From Tepidimonas charontis (GTDB lineage: Bacteria > Pseudomonadota > Gammaproteobacteria > Burkholderiales > Burkholderiaceae_C), in the NCBI RefSeq assembly GCF_007556685.1, contig NZ_VJON01000003.1, positions 1 to 64,000 on the forward strand: DNA of 64,000 nt, written 5' to 3'. Positions 14,827 through 23,148 of the stretch are shown here, piece after piece (position 1 is the stretch's first letter; the number at the start of each line of letters is the position of its first letter). Position numbers and translations under genes: made by a program. The notes below the pieces were generated by a model that saw only the letters and a list, made by a program, of their open reading frames with translations, was not told the DNA's origin and searched no databases.

Positions 14827-15465
14827 ATGAGCACGCGGGAATGGGCCGAGACCGCGGTGCGGGCCCTGCGCCCGTGGGTAATGACCGCGCTGGTGGCCCC
14901 GGCGCTGTGGCTGTGGGGGGCGGCGCTGGCCGATCGCCTGGGTGCCAACCCGGCTGAGGCCTTGATTCGCGGCCTGGGCGACTGGGCGCTGGGGCTGCTG
15001 TGTGCCACGCTAGCGGTGACCCCGCTGCGCGAGGCGACCGGCTGGCGAACCTGGGCCGCCTGGCGCCGACCGTTGGGGCTGTGGACGTTTACCTACGCGG
15101 CCATGCACCTGCTGGCCTACGCTTGGCTGGATCAAGGCGGGCGGCTGGCTGCCGTGGTGGACGACGTCGCGCAGCGGCCCTTCATCGCCGTGGGGATGGC
15201 CACCTTCGGCCTGTTGGTGCCCTTGGCGGCGACCTCACACGGGGCTGCCGTTCGCTGGCTGGGCGCGCTGCGCTGGCGCGCGCTGCACCGGGCGGTGTAC
15301 GTCGTGGCCGCGCTGGTGTGCCTGCATTTTTGGTGGATGCGCGCGGGCAAGCGCGACTACGCGGATGTGGTCCTGGCAGCGAGCGTGCTGGCCCTCCTGC
15401 TGGGCTGGCGTGGGGTGCGCTGGTGGTGGACGCGCCGGCGGCGCGTACCGTCAAGCCCGCGTTGA
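14827..15465 (+). CDS. msrQ: Haem-binding membrane subunit MsrQ
   Basis: Six-helix b-haem membrane protein (ferric-reductase-like) that passes electrons from the respiratory chain to MsrP. 212 residues; the conserved His residues AMHLLAY, ATSHGAA, RALHRAVY and CLHFWW are visible in the helices. Start ATG 14827 is the first suitable codon after msrP. It is convergent with lysA; the 3' ends overlap by 15 bp. Confidence 0.92.
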   Translation: MSTREWAETAVRALRPWVMTALVAPALWLWGAALADRLGANPAEALIRGLGDWALGLLCATLAVTPLREATGWRTWAAWRRPLGLWTFTYAAMHLLAYAWLDQGGRLAAVVDDVAQRPFIAVGMATFGLLVPLAATSHGAAVRWLGALRWRALHRAVYVVAALVCLHFWWMRAGKRDYADVVLAASVLALLLGWRGVRWWWTRRRRVPSSPR

Positions 15466-16821
15466 CGTTACCACGTCCAGCGCCAGGGCACGCTCCTGCC
15501 GCCACAGGTCGCTGGGCACTTCGCGCGCCCGAATCAGCTGGCTGCGCGCGCCGCTGACCAGCACTTCGGCCGCCTTGCCACGCGTGTTGTAGTGGCTGGC
15601 CATGCTCATGCAGTACGCGCCGGCCGAGGCCACGGCCAGCCAGTCCCCGGCCTGGGTCACCAGCGCGCGGTCGCGGCCCAACCAGTCGCCGCTCTCGCAC
15701 ACTGGCCCCACCACGTCCCACAGTTCGGGGGTGCCCGCGCGCGGGCGCACCGGCACGATGGCGTGGTAGGCCTCGTACATCGCCGGGCGCGGCAGGTCAT
15801 TCATGCCGGCATCGACGATCAAGAACGACTTTGCCGGCCCCGGCTTGGTGTACAACACCTCGGTGACGCAAATGCCGGCGTTGCCCACCAGCGAGCGGCC
15901 GGGTTCGAACAGCAGCCGCCGGTGGCCGTGGCCGCGCGCGTCCAGCCGCTGCAGCAGGGCGGCCATCCACGCTTGCACGGCGGGCGGGGTCTCGTCGCGG
16001 TAGGTGATGCCCAGGCCACCGCCCAAGTCCAGGTGGTGCAGCGCAATGCCCGCCGCTTCCACCTGCTCCACCAGGTCGAGCACGCGGTCGAGCGCATCCA
16101 GATACGGCGCGACGGACGTGATCTGCGACCCGATGTGGCAGTCGATGCCCACCACCTGCAGACCGGGCAGCGTCGCCGCCCGTTGGTAGGCGGCCAGCGC
16201 CTGCTCGTGCGGGATGCCAAACTTGTTGTCGCGCAGGCCGGTGGAGATGTAGGGGTGGGTCTGCGCGTCCACATCCGGGTTGACGCGCAGACTGACCGGC
16301 GCGCGGCAGCCCAGCTCACGTGCCACGGCGTCGAGCACGTCCAGCTCGGCCAGGCTTTCCACGTTGAAGCAGCCGATGCCCACCTGCAAGGCGCGACGCA
16401 TTTCGGCGCGTGTCTTGCCCACGCCCGAGAAGACGATGCGTTGCGGGTCGGCGCCGGCGCGCAAGGCCCGCTCCAGTTCCCCACCCGAGACGATGTCGAA
16501 GCCACAGCCCGCGCGCGCGAACAGCTCCAGCACCGCCAGTGTGGAGTTGGCCTTCATCGCGTAGCACACCAGCGCATCGCGCCCCGCCAGCGCCTGTTGG
16601 TAAGCGCGGGCGGCATCGCGCATGGCGCTCGCGGAATAGACGAACAGCGGTGTACCGTGTGCGCGCGCCAACTCGGCCACCGGCAACTCCTCGACCCACA
16701 GTTCACCGTCGCGCCAGTGAAAGTAGGGGGCGCCAGGCAGGGCGGGCATTGCAACGGGGTCAGGCGAGGTCGGGGTCATGGTGGGCAGCGCGGTGTCGGC
16801 CGAACCGGGGCGGGCGGTCAT
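15451..16821 (-). CDS. lysA: Diaminopimelate decarboxylase
   Basis: Last step of lysine synthesis, PLP-dependent decarboxylation of meso-diaminopimelate. 456 residues from ATG 16821; the PLP lysine is K90 in CYAMKANS, and the HIGSQ, GGGLG, EPGRS and CESGDWL motifs are present in order. ATG 16821 overlaps the stop of the preceding lipoprotein gene (ATGA), which favours it over the later in-frame ATG at 16749 where the conserved fold begins. Confidence 0.96.
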   Translation of the reverse strand: MTARPGSADTALPTMTPTSPDPVAMPALPGAPYFHWRDGELWVEELPVAELARAHGTPLFVYSASAMRDAARAYQQALAGRDALVCYAMKANSTLAVLELFARAGCGFDIVSGGELERALRAGADPQRIVFSGVGKTRAEMRRALQVGIGCFNVESLAELDVLDAVARELGCRAPVSLRVNPDVDAQTHPYISTGLRDNKFGIPHEQALAAYQRAATLPGLQVVGIDCHIGSQITSVAPYLDALDRVLDLVEQVEAAGIALHHLDLGGGLGITYRDETPPAVQAWMAALLQRLDARGHGHRRLLFEPGRSLVGNAGICVTEVLYTKPGPAKSFLIVDAGMNDLPRPAMYEAYHAIVPVRPRAGTPELWDVVGPVCESGDWLGRDRALVTQAGDWLAVASAGAYCMSMASHYNTRGKAAEVLVSGARSQLIRAREVPSDLWRQERALALDVVTSTRA

Positions 16822-17036
16822 GTGGGAAGGGCGCCGTCCCGTGGTGCATTGGCGGGGGGCGCAGGCTCCAAATCGTCGGGCACCGGGAAGGTGGCTTCCT
16901 GGGGGGAGCCCCCTGTCGGCGCGTGCGCCTGAGGCAGGCTGAGCGGTCCCTTTTGGCCGCATCCCGTCAGGGTCAAGACAGCCAGGGCGGCGGACGCCAC
17001 GGCCACCCGGCCTACAATCATTGGCAAGGCAAACAT
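16818..17036 (-). CDS. lptM: Small lipoprotein LptM (YifL-like)
   Basis: A 72-residue lipoprotein with a hydrophobic signal and lipobox LTGC, then the hallmark GQKGPL(S/Y)LP sequence directly after the Cys. LptM assists maturation of the LptD outer-membrane LPS translocon. The rest is a Pro/Ala-rich tail. Its usual position just before lysA and divergent from cyaY is kept. Start ATG 17036; ATG 17021 is also possible. Confidence 0.88.
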   Translation of the reverse strand: MFALPMIVGRVAVASAALAVLTLTGCGQKGPLSLPQAHAPTGGSPQEATFPVPDDLEPAPPANAPRDGALPT

Positions 17037-17052
17037 CCTCGCGATTGTAGTG

Positions 17053-17388
17053 ATGACCGACCTCGAATACCTCGACCGTGCCGAAGCCGTGCTGCGTGCG
17101 GTGGAGCTCAATTGTGACCGCATCAACGAAGAGACCGACGCCGATATCGACAACCAGCGCGTCGGCGGCATGGTGACGTTGACGTTTCGCAACGGCAGCC
17201 AGATCGTCATCAACCTGCAAAAGCCGCTGCACGAAATTTGGATGGCGGCGCGCAGCGGCGGCTACCACTACCGCTACGACGGCGCGCATTGGACGGACAC
17301 CAAAGGGGCGGGCGAGTTTTTTGCCCATTTGTCCCGCGAGGCGTCGCTGCAGGCCGGCATCCCGCTGACGTTTCGGCCCCTTCAGTGA
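17053..17388 (+). CDS. cyaY: Frataxin-like iron donor CyaY
   Basis: Iron-binding modulator of Fe-S cluster assembly (IscS partner). The 111 residues have the acidic first helix ([11 protein letters not shown]...NEETDADID) and the conserved strand motifs VGGMVTL and [15 protein letters not shown]. Length is typical. ATG 17053 is preferred; a GTG lies just before it. Divergent from lptM by 16 bp, so the two promoters must overlap. 17389-17569 holds nothing recognised. Confidence 0.93.
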   Translation: MTDLEYLDRAEAVLRAVELNCDRINEETDADIDNQRVGGMVTLTFRNGSQIVINLQKPLHEIWMAARSGGYHYRYDGAHWTDTKGAGEFFAHLSREASLQAGIPLTFRPLQ

Positions 17389-17569
17389 GGCAAGGGCGGC
17401 TGCTCCTCGTTACCGACGGGACGCGATCGGGCGGCGCTGCGGTGCGCTCACAAGAGGTGGGCGACTCGGCGTCCGGGGACAGCGAGGCGATGGCGTGCGG
17501 GCCACGCCGTCAGCGGCCAAGAGCCATCCGAGCGTCCGCTTCGAAGCACGCCGGTGTCACCACCGCACA

Positions 17570-19960
17570 TCACTGCCGGAACAAATCGAGGATGCTGCGC
17601 CGTTCCTGCGCGTCGGTGCCTCCATCCGGCGGGGCTTCACCCGGCGCGGTTTGCGCGGGGTTACCGAAACCTAAGCGCAACACATAGCTGCCGTCGGCGT
17701 ATTCTTGATAAACCCAGTCGCCATCGACGAAGGCGACCCCAGGCGGCGCCGCGATTTCCTGCACCGGCACATTGCGCAGCGCCTGCTCCATGAAGCCGAT
17801 CCAGATCGGCAGTGCCAACGCCCCGCCGGTGGCGCGTCGGCCCAGGTTGCGCGGCGTGTCGTAGCCCAGCCAGGCCGCCGCTGACAGCGTCGGGTGAAAA
17901 CCGACGAACCAGGCGTCCCGTGCATCGTTGGTGGTGCCGGTTTTGCCGTACAGATCGGGCCGCTTGAGCGTGGCTTGGGCACGCGCGGCCGTGCCCGAGC
18001 GGGTGATTTCGTTGAGCAGTTGGCTCATCACGAAGGCGTTGCGCTCGGGCAGCGTGCGCCGCGCTTCGTCGGGTTGCTGGGCGGGCACCTCCAGCAGCAC
18101 GCGCCCATTGGGGTCGGCGATGCGCGTGATGAGCACCGGCGGCAGGTAATGTCCCCCGTTGGCGAAGACCGCGTAGCCGGCTGCCATCTCCAGCGGCGTG
18201 ACGGCGCCGGCGCCCAGCGCCATCGTCAGGTATGGCGGATGCTTGGCGGGATCGAGCCCGAAGCGCTCGATCCACTGCTGAGCGGATTGGGTGCCGACGG
18301 CGCGCAATACCTGGATCGAGACCATGTTTTTGGATTTGGCCAGCGCCGTGCGCACCGTCATCGGCCCCTCGTACTGACCATCGTAATTTTTCGGCTCCCA
18401 CGGTTTGCCGCCAGTGACGCTGGCCGGGAAAAACAGCGGCGCGTCGTTGACGATGGTGGCGGGCATGATGCCCTTCTCCAGCGCTGCGGAATAGATGAAA
18501 GGTTTGAAGCTGGAGCCGGGCTGACGCTGCGACTGGGTGACGCGGTTGAATTTGTTGCGCTCGAAATCGAAGCCGCCCACCAGCGCGCGGATGCCACCGT
18601 CGCGAGGATCGACGGCGACGAAGGCAGCCTCTACCTCCGGCAGCTGGGTCAGCACCCAACTGGTGCCGACGCGGGCGATGCGCACCACTGCACCCGGGCG
18701 CAGCGCGATCTGCGGCGGTGCGTTGGGTGCCAAGGCCGAGCGCACCGCTTCCAGCCCGGCACCGGTGATCTCGATCGGGGCATCGTCACCGCGCACCACC
18801 ACGACCTTACGCGCGTCGGCCGCCAGCACCACGGCGCTGAGAAAAGGGTCGTTGTCCGGGTGGGCGGCCAGCGCCTCGTCGATGGCCGTATCGCGGGCCG
18901 CGGGGTCGGCGGGCAATTCGATGAAGCGCTCGGGCCCGCGGTAATGCTGGCGCCGCTCGAAGTCCAGCAGCCCCTGACGCACGGCACGCCAGGCGGCGCG
19001 CTGCAGGGCCGGATCGACGGTGGTGACCACTTGCAGGCCGGCGGTGTAGGCGTCTTCGCCGTAGCGCTCGACGATGGCCTGGCGCACCATTTCGGTCACG
19101 TATTCGGCGCGCAATGCATCGTCGCCCTGGGGGCGGCGCAGGCGCAGCGGTTCATGGCGCGCCGCTTCGGCCTCGGCTTCGGTGATGAAGCCGTTTTCGA
19201 GCATGCGGTCGATGATGTAGAGCTGCCGAGCCCGCGCCCGGCGTGGGTTGTTGATCGGGTTGTACGCCGACGGTGCCTTGGGCAGACCGGCCAGCATGGC
19301 CGCCTCGGCAACGGTGAGCTCCTGCAGCGATTTGCCGAAGTACGTGCGCGCCGCGGCCGCGAAACCGTAGGAGCGGTGGCCCAGGAAAATCTGGTTCATG
19401 TAGATCTCGAGGATCTGCTCCTTGGTCAGCAGATGCTCGAGTTTGAATGTCAGCAAAATTTCGTAGATTTTGCGCAGGTAACTCTTTTCGCTGGAGAGAT
19501 AGACGTTGCGGGCCACCTGCATCGTGATGGTGGAGGCACCTTGGCTCTTGGCCTCGCTCAGATTGGCCAGCGCGGCGCGCAGCAGACCGCGGTAGTCGAC
19601 GCCGCTGTGTTCGAAGAAGCGCGCATCTTCGATGGCGAGCACTGCCTTGACCACAACCGGCGGAATGTCGCGAAACCGCACCAGGTTGCGCCGCTCCTCG
19701 CCGAACTCGCCCAGCAGCGAGCCATCGCGCGCGTACACGCGCAGCGGCAATTTGGGGCGGTAGTCGGCCAGCTCGCTGACGTCGGGCAGGTTGGGGTAGG
19801 CCACCGCCAGCGCCAGGCCCACCAACATGGCCACGGAAACGAGGGCTGTGGCCAGCAGCGCTGCCGCGCCGCCCAACGCCCGCCACCACCAGGGTCGCGC
19901 GGCCGGGCGCCCCTGGGCGGGGGCAGGGGCAGAGCCCGTTGGCGTGGCGGAGCGAGACAT
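17570..19960 (-). CDS. mrcA: Penicillin-binding protein 1A (bifunctional)
   Basis: Class A PBP that polymerises and cross-links peptidoglycan. 796 residues: N-terminal membrane anchor (about 28-55), a GT51 glycosyltransferase domain with the catalytic EDARFFEHSGVD, an OB-like insert (about 330-430) and a transpeptidase with SSFKPF (SxxK), SKN and KTGTTND. The C-terminal tail mentions no further domain. It is divergent from pilMNOPQ by about 240 bp, the usual proteobacterial arrangement. Confidence 0.96.
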   Translation of the reverse strand: MSRSATPTGSAPAPAQGRPAARPWWWRALGGAAALLATALVSVAMLVGLALAVAYPNLPDVSELADYRPKLPLRVYARDGSLLGEFGEERRNLVRFRDIPPVVVKAVLAIEDARFFEHSGVDYRGLLRAALANLSEAKSQGASTITMQVARNVYLSSEKSYLRKIYEILLTFKLEHLLTKEQILEIYMNQIFLGHRSYGFAAAARTYFGKSLQELTVAEAAMLAGLPKAPSAYNPINNPRRARARQLYIIDRMLENGFITEAEAEAARHEPLRLRRPQGDDALRAEYVTEMVRQAIVERYGEDAYTAGLQVVTTVDPALQRAAWRAVRQGLLDFERRQHYRGPERFIELPADPAARDTAIDEALAAHPDNDPFLSAVVLAADARKVVVVRGDDAPIEITGAGLEAVRSALAPNAPPQIALRPGAVVRIARVGTSWVLTQLPEVEAAFVAVDPRDGGIRALVGGFDFERNKFNRVTQSQRQPGSSFKPFIYSAALEKGIMPATIVNDAPLFFPASVTGGKPWEPKNYDGQYEGPMTVRTALAKSKNMVSIQVLRAVGTQSAQQWIERFGLDPAKHPPYLTMALGAGAVTPLEMAAGYAVFANGGHYLPPVLITRIADPNGRVLLEVPAQQPDEARRTLPERNAFVMSQLLNEITRSGTAARAQATLKRPDLYGKTGTTNDARDAWFVGFHPTLSAAAWLGYDTPRNLGRRATGGALALPIWIGFMEQALRNVPVQEIAAPPGVAFVDGDWVYQEYADGSYVLRLGFGNPAQTAPGEAPPDGGTDAQERRSILDLFRQ

Positions 19961-20127
19961 GGGGCAGTGGGCAACCGGTGGCCGTGGATTATAGGAAAGG
20001 GAGCGGGTGCGGCAGACGCTGCGGCGGCGGGCTCGATGCCGTCCGCGTGGGGACGTTGTGCGGTGGCGGCAACGCTTCGAGCCAATGGCGTGGCTTGGGC
20101 TCGCTTTCGAGCGGGCTCATGCCCGCA

Positions 20128-20155
20128 TTGCTGATACGATAGTGGCACTTATACA
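20128..20155 (+). promoter_or_regulatory. Putative promoter of pilMNOPQ
   Basis: TTGCTG (20128-20133), a 16-bp spacer and TATACA (20150-20155) resemble a sigma70 promoter. Transcription from about 20162 would give a 40-nt leader before the TTG start of pilM. It is the only reasonable candidate seen between mrcA and pilM. Confidence 0.5.
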
Positions 20156-20201
20156 CTACGTACGAATGCTGGGCTGTCCGGCAGGCATTTGGGGGTGGGA
20201 C

Positions 20202-21284
20202 TTGATCACACTGGGATCCTTGTTTGGTCGTGAACCAGCGCCGCTGCTGGGCGTGGACATCGGCTCCACCACCCTGAAGCTGGTCGAGCTCGACCGCCTG
20301 CGCGATGGCCGCTACGCCGTGTTGCACTGTGCCATCGAGCCGATGGACAAGGGTTGGATCGTCGATGGCAACATCGAAAAATTCGATGAGGTGGCCGAAG
20401 CGCTGCGGCGTCTGGTGCGCAAGGCGGGAACGAAGACCAAAGACGTGGCGCTGGCGTTGCCGGGCTCGGCGGTGATCACACGCAAGATCCACGTGCCCGG
20501 TGAGCTCAACGAGGATGAGCTGGAGCTGCAGGTCGAGGCCGAAGCCGCACAGCTGATTCCGTTTCCCCTGTCCGATGTGGCGTTGGATTTCTGCGTCGTC
20601 GGGCCGTCGTCGTCGGCACAGGGCTATGTGGAGGTGTTGGTGGCGGCAGCCCGTAAAGAGAAGGTCTCGGACCGACAGGGGCTCGCGGAGGCCGCGGGCT
20701 TGAATCCCGTCATTTGCGACATCGAGCCCTACGCTGCCCGGCTGGCGGCGCGGCGCGCCATCGAGCGCTTGTCCAACGCCGGTGCCAACGCGGTGGTGGC
20801 GTTGTTCGAAATCGGTTCGGCGTCCACTGCGCTGCAGGTCATTCGCAACGAGGAAATGATCTACGAGCGCGATCAACCCATCGGGGGGCAGATGCTGACA
20901 CAGGCGATCGCGCGTCAGTACGCCATGCCCCTGGAGGAGGCGGAACTGAAAAAAAAGAACGGGATTGGCTTGCCAGCTGACTATCCGCAGCAGGTGTTGC
21001 AGCCGTTTTTGGACACCCTGGGGCAGGAATTGGGGCGGGCGCTGCAGTTTTTCTTCACCAGCACGCCGCACAACAAAGTCGATCACATTCTGTTGTCCGG
21101 TGGGTCGGCCAGTCTGCCCGGAGTGGCCCAGGCGGTCATGGCGCAGACCGGTTTTCCCACCAGTGTGCTCAACCCGTTCGATGGCATGGCGCTGCCGCCG
21201 CAGCTCTCGCCAGCCCGCTTGGCCGTAGAGCAGACGTCTTATCTGGTGGCCACCGGGCTGGCTCTGCGGAGGTTCGCCTCATGA
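20202..21284 (+). CDS. pilM: Type IV pilus inner-membrane platform protein PilM
   Basis: Actin-like cytoplasmic ATPase of the pilus alignment complex; binds the N-terminus of PilN. 360 residues beginning M-I-T-L-G-S-L-F-G, with the nucleotide motif GVDIGSTTLK, GSAVITRK, and the second phosphate loop FEIGSASTAL. The start is a TTG preceded by a strong GGGGGTGG ribosome site; the in-frame ATG at 20166 would add 12 unlike residues. The stop overlaps pilN (ATGA). Confidence 0.93.
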   Translation: MITLGSLFGREPAPLLGVDIGSTTLKLVELDRLRDGRYAVLHCAIEPMDKGWIVDGNIEKFDEVAEALRRLVRKAGTKTKDVALALPGSAVITRKIHVPGELNEDELELQVEAEAAQLIPFPLSDVALDFCVVGPSSSAQGYVEVLVAAARKEKVSDRQGLAEAAGLNPVICDIEPYAARLAARRAIERLSNAGANAVVALFEIGSASTALQVIRNEEMIYERDQPIGGQMLTQAIARQYAMPLEEAELKKKNGIGLPADYPQQVLQPFLDTLGQELGRALQFFFTSTPHNKVDHILLSGGSASLPGVAQAVMAQTGFPTSVLNPFDGMALPPQLSPARLAVEQTSYLVATGLALRRFAS

Positions 21285-21850
21285 TCGCCGTCAACCTGCT
21301 GCCGCACCGCGAGTGGGCGCGCAAGAAGCGACGCGAGCGCTTTTACCTGCACATGGGGCTGGCGGCGGCGGTCGGGGTCGTGGCGGCCGTTTCGCTGTTT
21401 GCCTGGTTCGATGCACATATCGCGGAGCAGGAGGGACGCAACCAATTGCTGCAGCGCGAAATCGCTCAGCTGGACGCCCAGATCAAGGAAATTGCGACCT
21501 TGCAAGATGAACTGGAAGCGCTGAAAGCCCGGCAGAGTGCCGTCGAAAGCCTGCAAGCCGACCGCAACGTGCCCGTGCATTTACTCAATGAGTTGGTGCT
21601 TCGGTTGCCCGAGGGGGTGACCCTGCGCGCGATCAAGCAGGAAAGCGGCGGCATTACCCTCAACGGCGTGGCGCAGTCGCAGGAGCGCGTCTCTGAGCTG
21701 TTGCGTAATTTTTCTGGGGCCAGTCCGTGGTTGCGTCAGCCACAACTCATCGAAATTACCGCGGATACCATGACGATCAATCGCGGTGGACAGCGTCGCG
21801 TATTCAATTTTTCGCTGCGTCTGACCTTGGGTAAAGCGGAGGGCGGTTGA
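21281..21850 (+). CDS. pilN: Type IV pilus assembly protein PilN
   Basis: Bitopic inner-membrane protein linking PilM to the periplasmic PilO. 189 residues: the N-terminal PilM-binding motif INLLPHR (here VNLLPHR at 4-10), one transmembrane helix (about 24-43), then a coiled coil (45-85) and a small alpha/beta domain. Starts inside the pilM stop (ATGA), so translation is coupled. Confidence 0.94.
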   Translation: MIAVNLLPHREWARKKRRERFYLHMGLAAAVGVVAAVSLFAWFDAHIAEQEGRNQLLQREIAQLDAQIKEIATLQDELEALKARQSAVESLQADRNVPVHLLNELVLRLPEGVTLRAIKQESGGITLNGVAQSQERVSELLRNFSGASPWLRQPQLIEITADTMTINRGGQRRVFNFSLRLTLGKAEGG

Positions 21851-21871
21851 TATCCCGGACGGACCGATACC

Positions 21872-22558
21872 ATGGCCACAAAACGTAAGATCGCCGCAAT
21901 CGATTGGGCCCAATTGCAGCAACATCTGCAGGCCCAGTTCCGCGGGCTCGATCCCAACGATCCCTCCCGCTGGCCAACGTTGCCGAAGGCCCTGCTGTTG
22001 GCGGCGGTCGCAGTATTCGTTTTTACGGGACTGTGGTACATCTGGATCTCGGCGCAAATCGAGACGCTGGAGGCAGCACAGCAGCAAGAAACGCAACTGC
22101 GTGACGAGTTTGTGCGCAAGCTCGCTCAGGCGGCTGCGTTGGATACGCGCAAGGCGCAGCTCGAGCAGGTTCGCCAGTATGTTGCCCAACTCGAAAAACA
22201 GCTACCCAGTCGGGCCGAGATGGATGCGCTGCTGTCGGATATCAATCAAGCTGGTGTGGGACGTGGATTGCAATTCGAGCTGTTTCGTCCAGGGCAGGAA
22301 GTGGTTCGAGATTATTATGCCGAGCTGCCGATTACGCTGCGGGTGGCTGGCTCGTATCACGATATCGGTATGTTTGTCGCCGACGTGGCGCAGCTGTCCC
22401 GCATCGTTACCTTGAATAACCTGGCGATTCAGCCTGCGCCCAATCGGCCCGAGATACTAACGCTGGAGGCAACGGCCAAGACGTTTCGCTACCTCGACCC
22501 CGATGAAATTCAGGCCCAAAAGGAAGCCAAGAAAGCACAGAAGGAGGCCTCGAAATGA
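21872..22558 (+). CDS. pilO: Type IV pilus assembly protein PilO
   Basis: Forms periplasmic heterodimers with PilN and contacts lipoprotein PilP. 228 residues: cytoplasmic N-terminus, one transmembrane helix (about 44-64), a long coiled coil (65-115) and the ferredoxin-like C-terminal domain (LPITLRVAGSYHDIG). The C-terminal QAQKEAKKAQKEASK tail is highly charged. Ends in an ATGA overlap with pilP. Confidence 0.93.
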   Translation: MATKRKIAAIDWAQLQQHLQAQFRGLDPNDPSRWPTLPKALLLAAVAVFVFTGLWYIWISAQIETLEAAQQQETQLRDEFVRKLAQAAALDTRKAQLEQVRQYVAQLEKQLPSRAEMDALLSDINQAGVGRGLQFELFRPGQEVVRDYYAELPITLRVAGSYHDIGMFVADVAQLSRIVTLNNLAIQPAPNRPEILTLEATAKTFRYLDPDEIQAQKEAKKAQKEASK

Positions 22559-23148
22559 GGTGCGTAGTCGTGACTCGAGGCTGTGAGCACGAGCCTATCG
22601 CCGGGGTACCGCGCGTGTTTGTGGCAACGCTGACGGTGGTCGTGATGGCCGTGTCGGCCTGCTCGAGCCCAGGTGACGACGACCTCCAGCAGTGGATGGC
22701 GCAGCAGCGCGCCAACGTACAACCCAAGGCTGAAACTGTGCATCCTCCGACGGCATTCCAGCCCCAGGTTTATCTGGTCAGCGACGCGGTCTCGCCGTTT
22801 GCAGAAGAGCGGCTCATCAGCGCTTTGCGTGCTGACTTGGCTTCGGCGGCGGCGTCGCGCTTGCTCGAGGCGGAGCAGCGGCGCCAGCGCGAGCCGCTGG
22901 AGGAATTTCCCCTCGATGCCATGGCCATGGTCGGCATGCTCCACCAAGGGGGTAAGCGGGTGGCGTTGTTGCGCGTCAACGGTCTGCTCTACACCGTGGG
23001 GGTGGGCAACCACTTGGGTCAAAACTATGGGCGCATCACCGCCATCACCGAAAATCAGATCACTCTGCGCGAAATCGTGCAAGACGCTGCCGGTGAATGG
23101 GTCGAGCGCATCGCCACGTTGCAGTTACAGGAAGGAAGCGGCAAATGA
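22555..23148 (+). CDS. pilP: Type IV pilus lipoprotein PilP
   Basis: Inner-membrane lipoprotein connecting PilNO to the secretin PilQ. 197 residues with a signal peptide and lipobox VSAC (Cys 36), an unstructured linker and the C-terminal PilP domain (MVGMLHQGGKRVALLRVNG, VGVGNHLGQNYGRI). The signal is longer than usual because ATG 22555 overlaps the pilO stop. Stop overlaps pilQ (ATGA). Confidence 0.92.
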   Translation: MRCVVVTRGCEHEPIAGVPRVFVATLTVVVMAVSACSSPGDDDLQQWMAQQRANVQPKAETVHPPTAFQPQVYLVSDAVSPFAEERLISALRADLASAAASRLLEAEQRRQREPLEEFPLDAMAMVGMLHQGGKRVALLRVNGLLYTVGVGNHLGQNYGRITAITENQITLREIVQDAAGEWVERIATLQLQEGSGK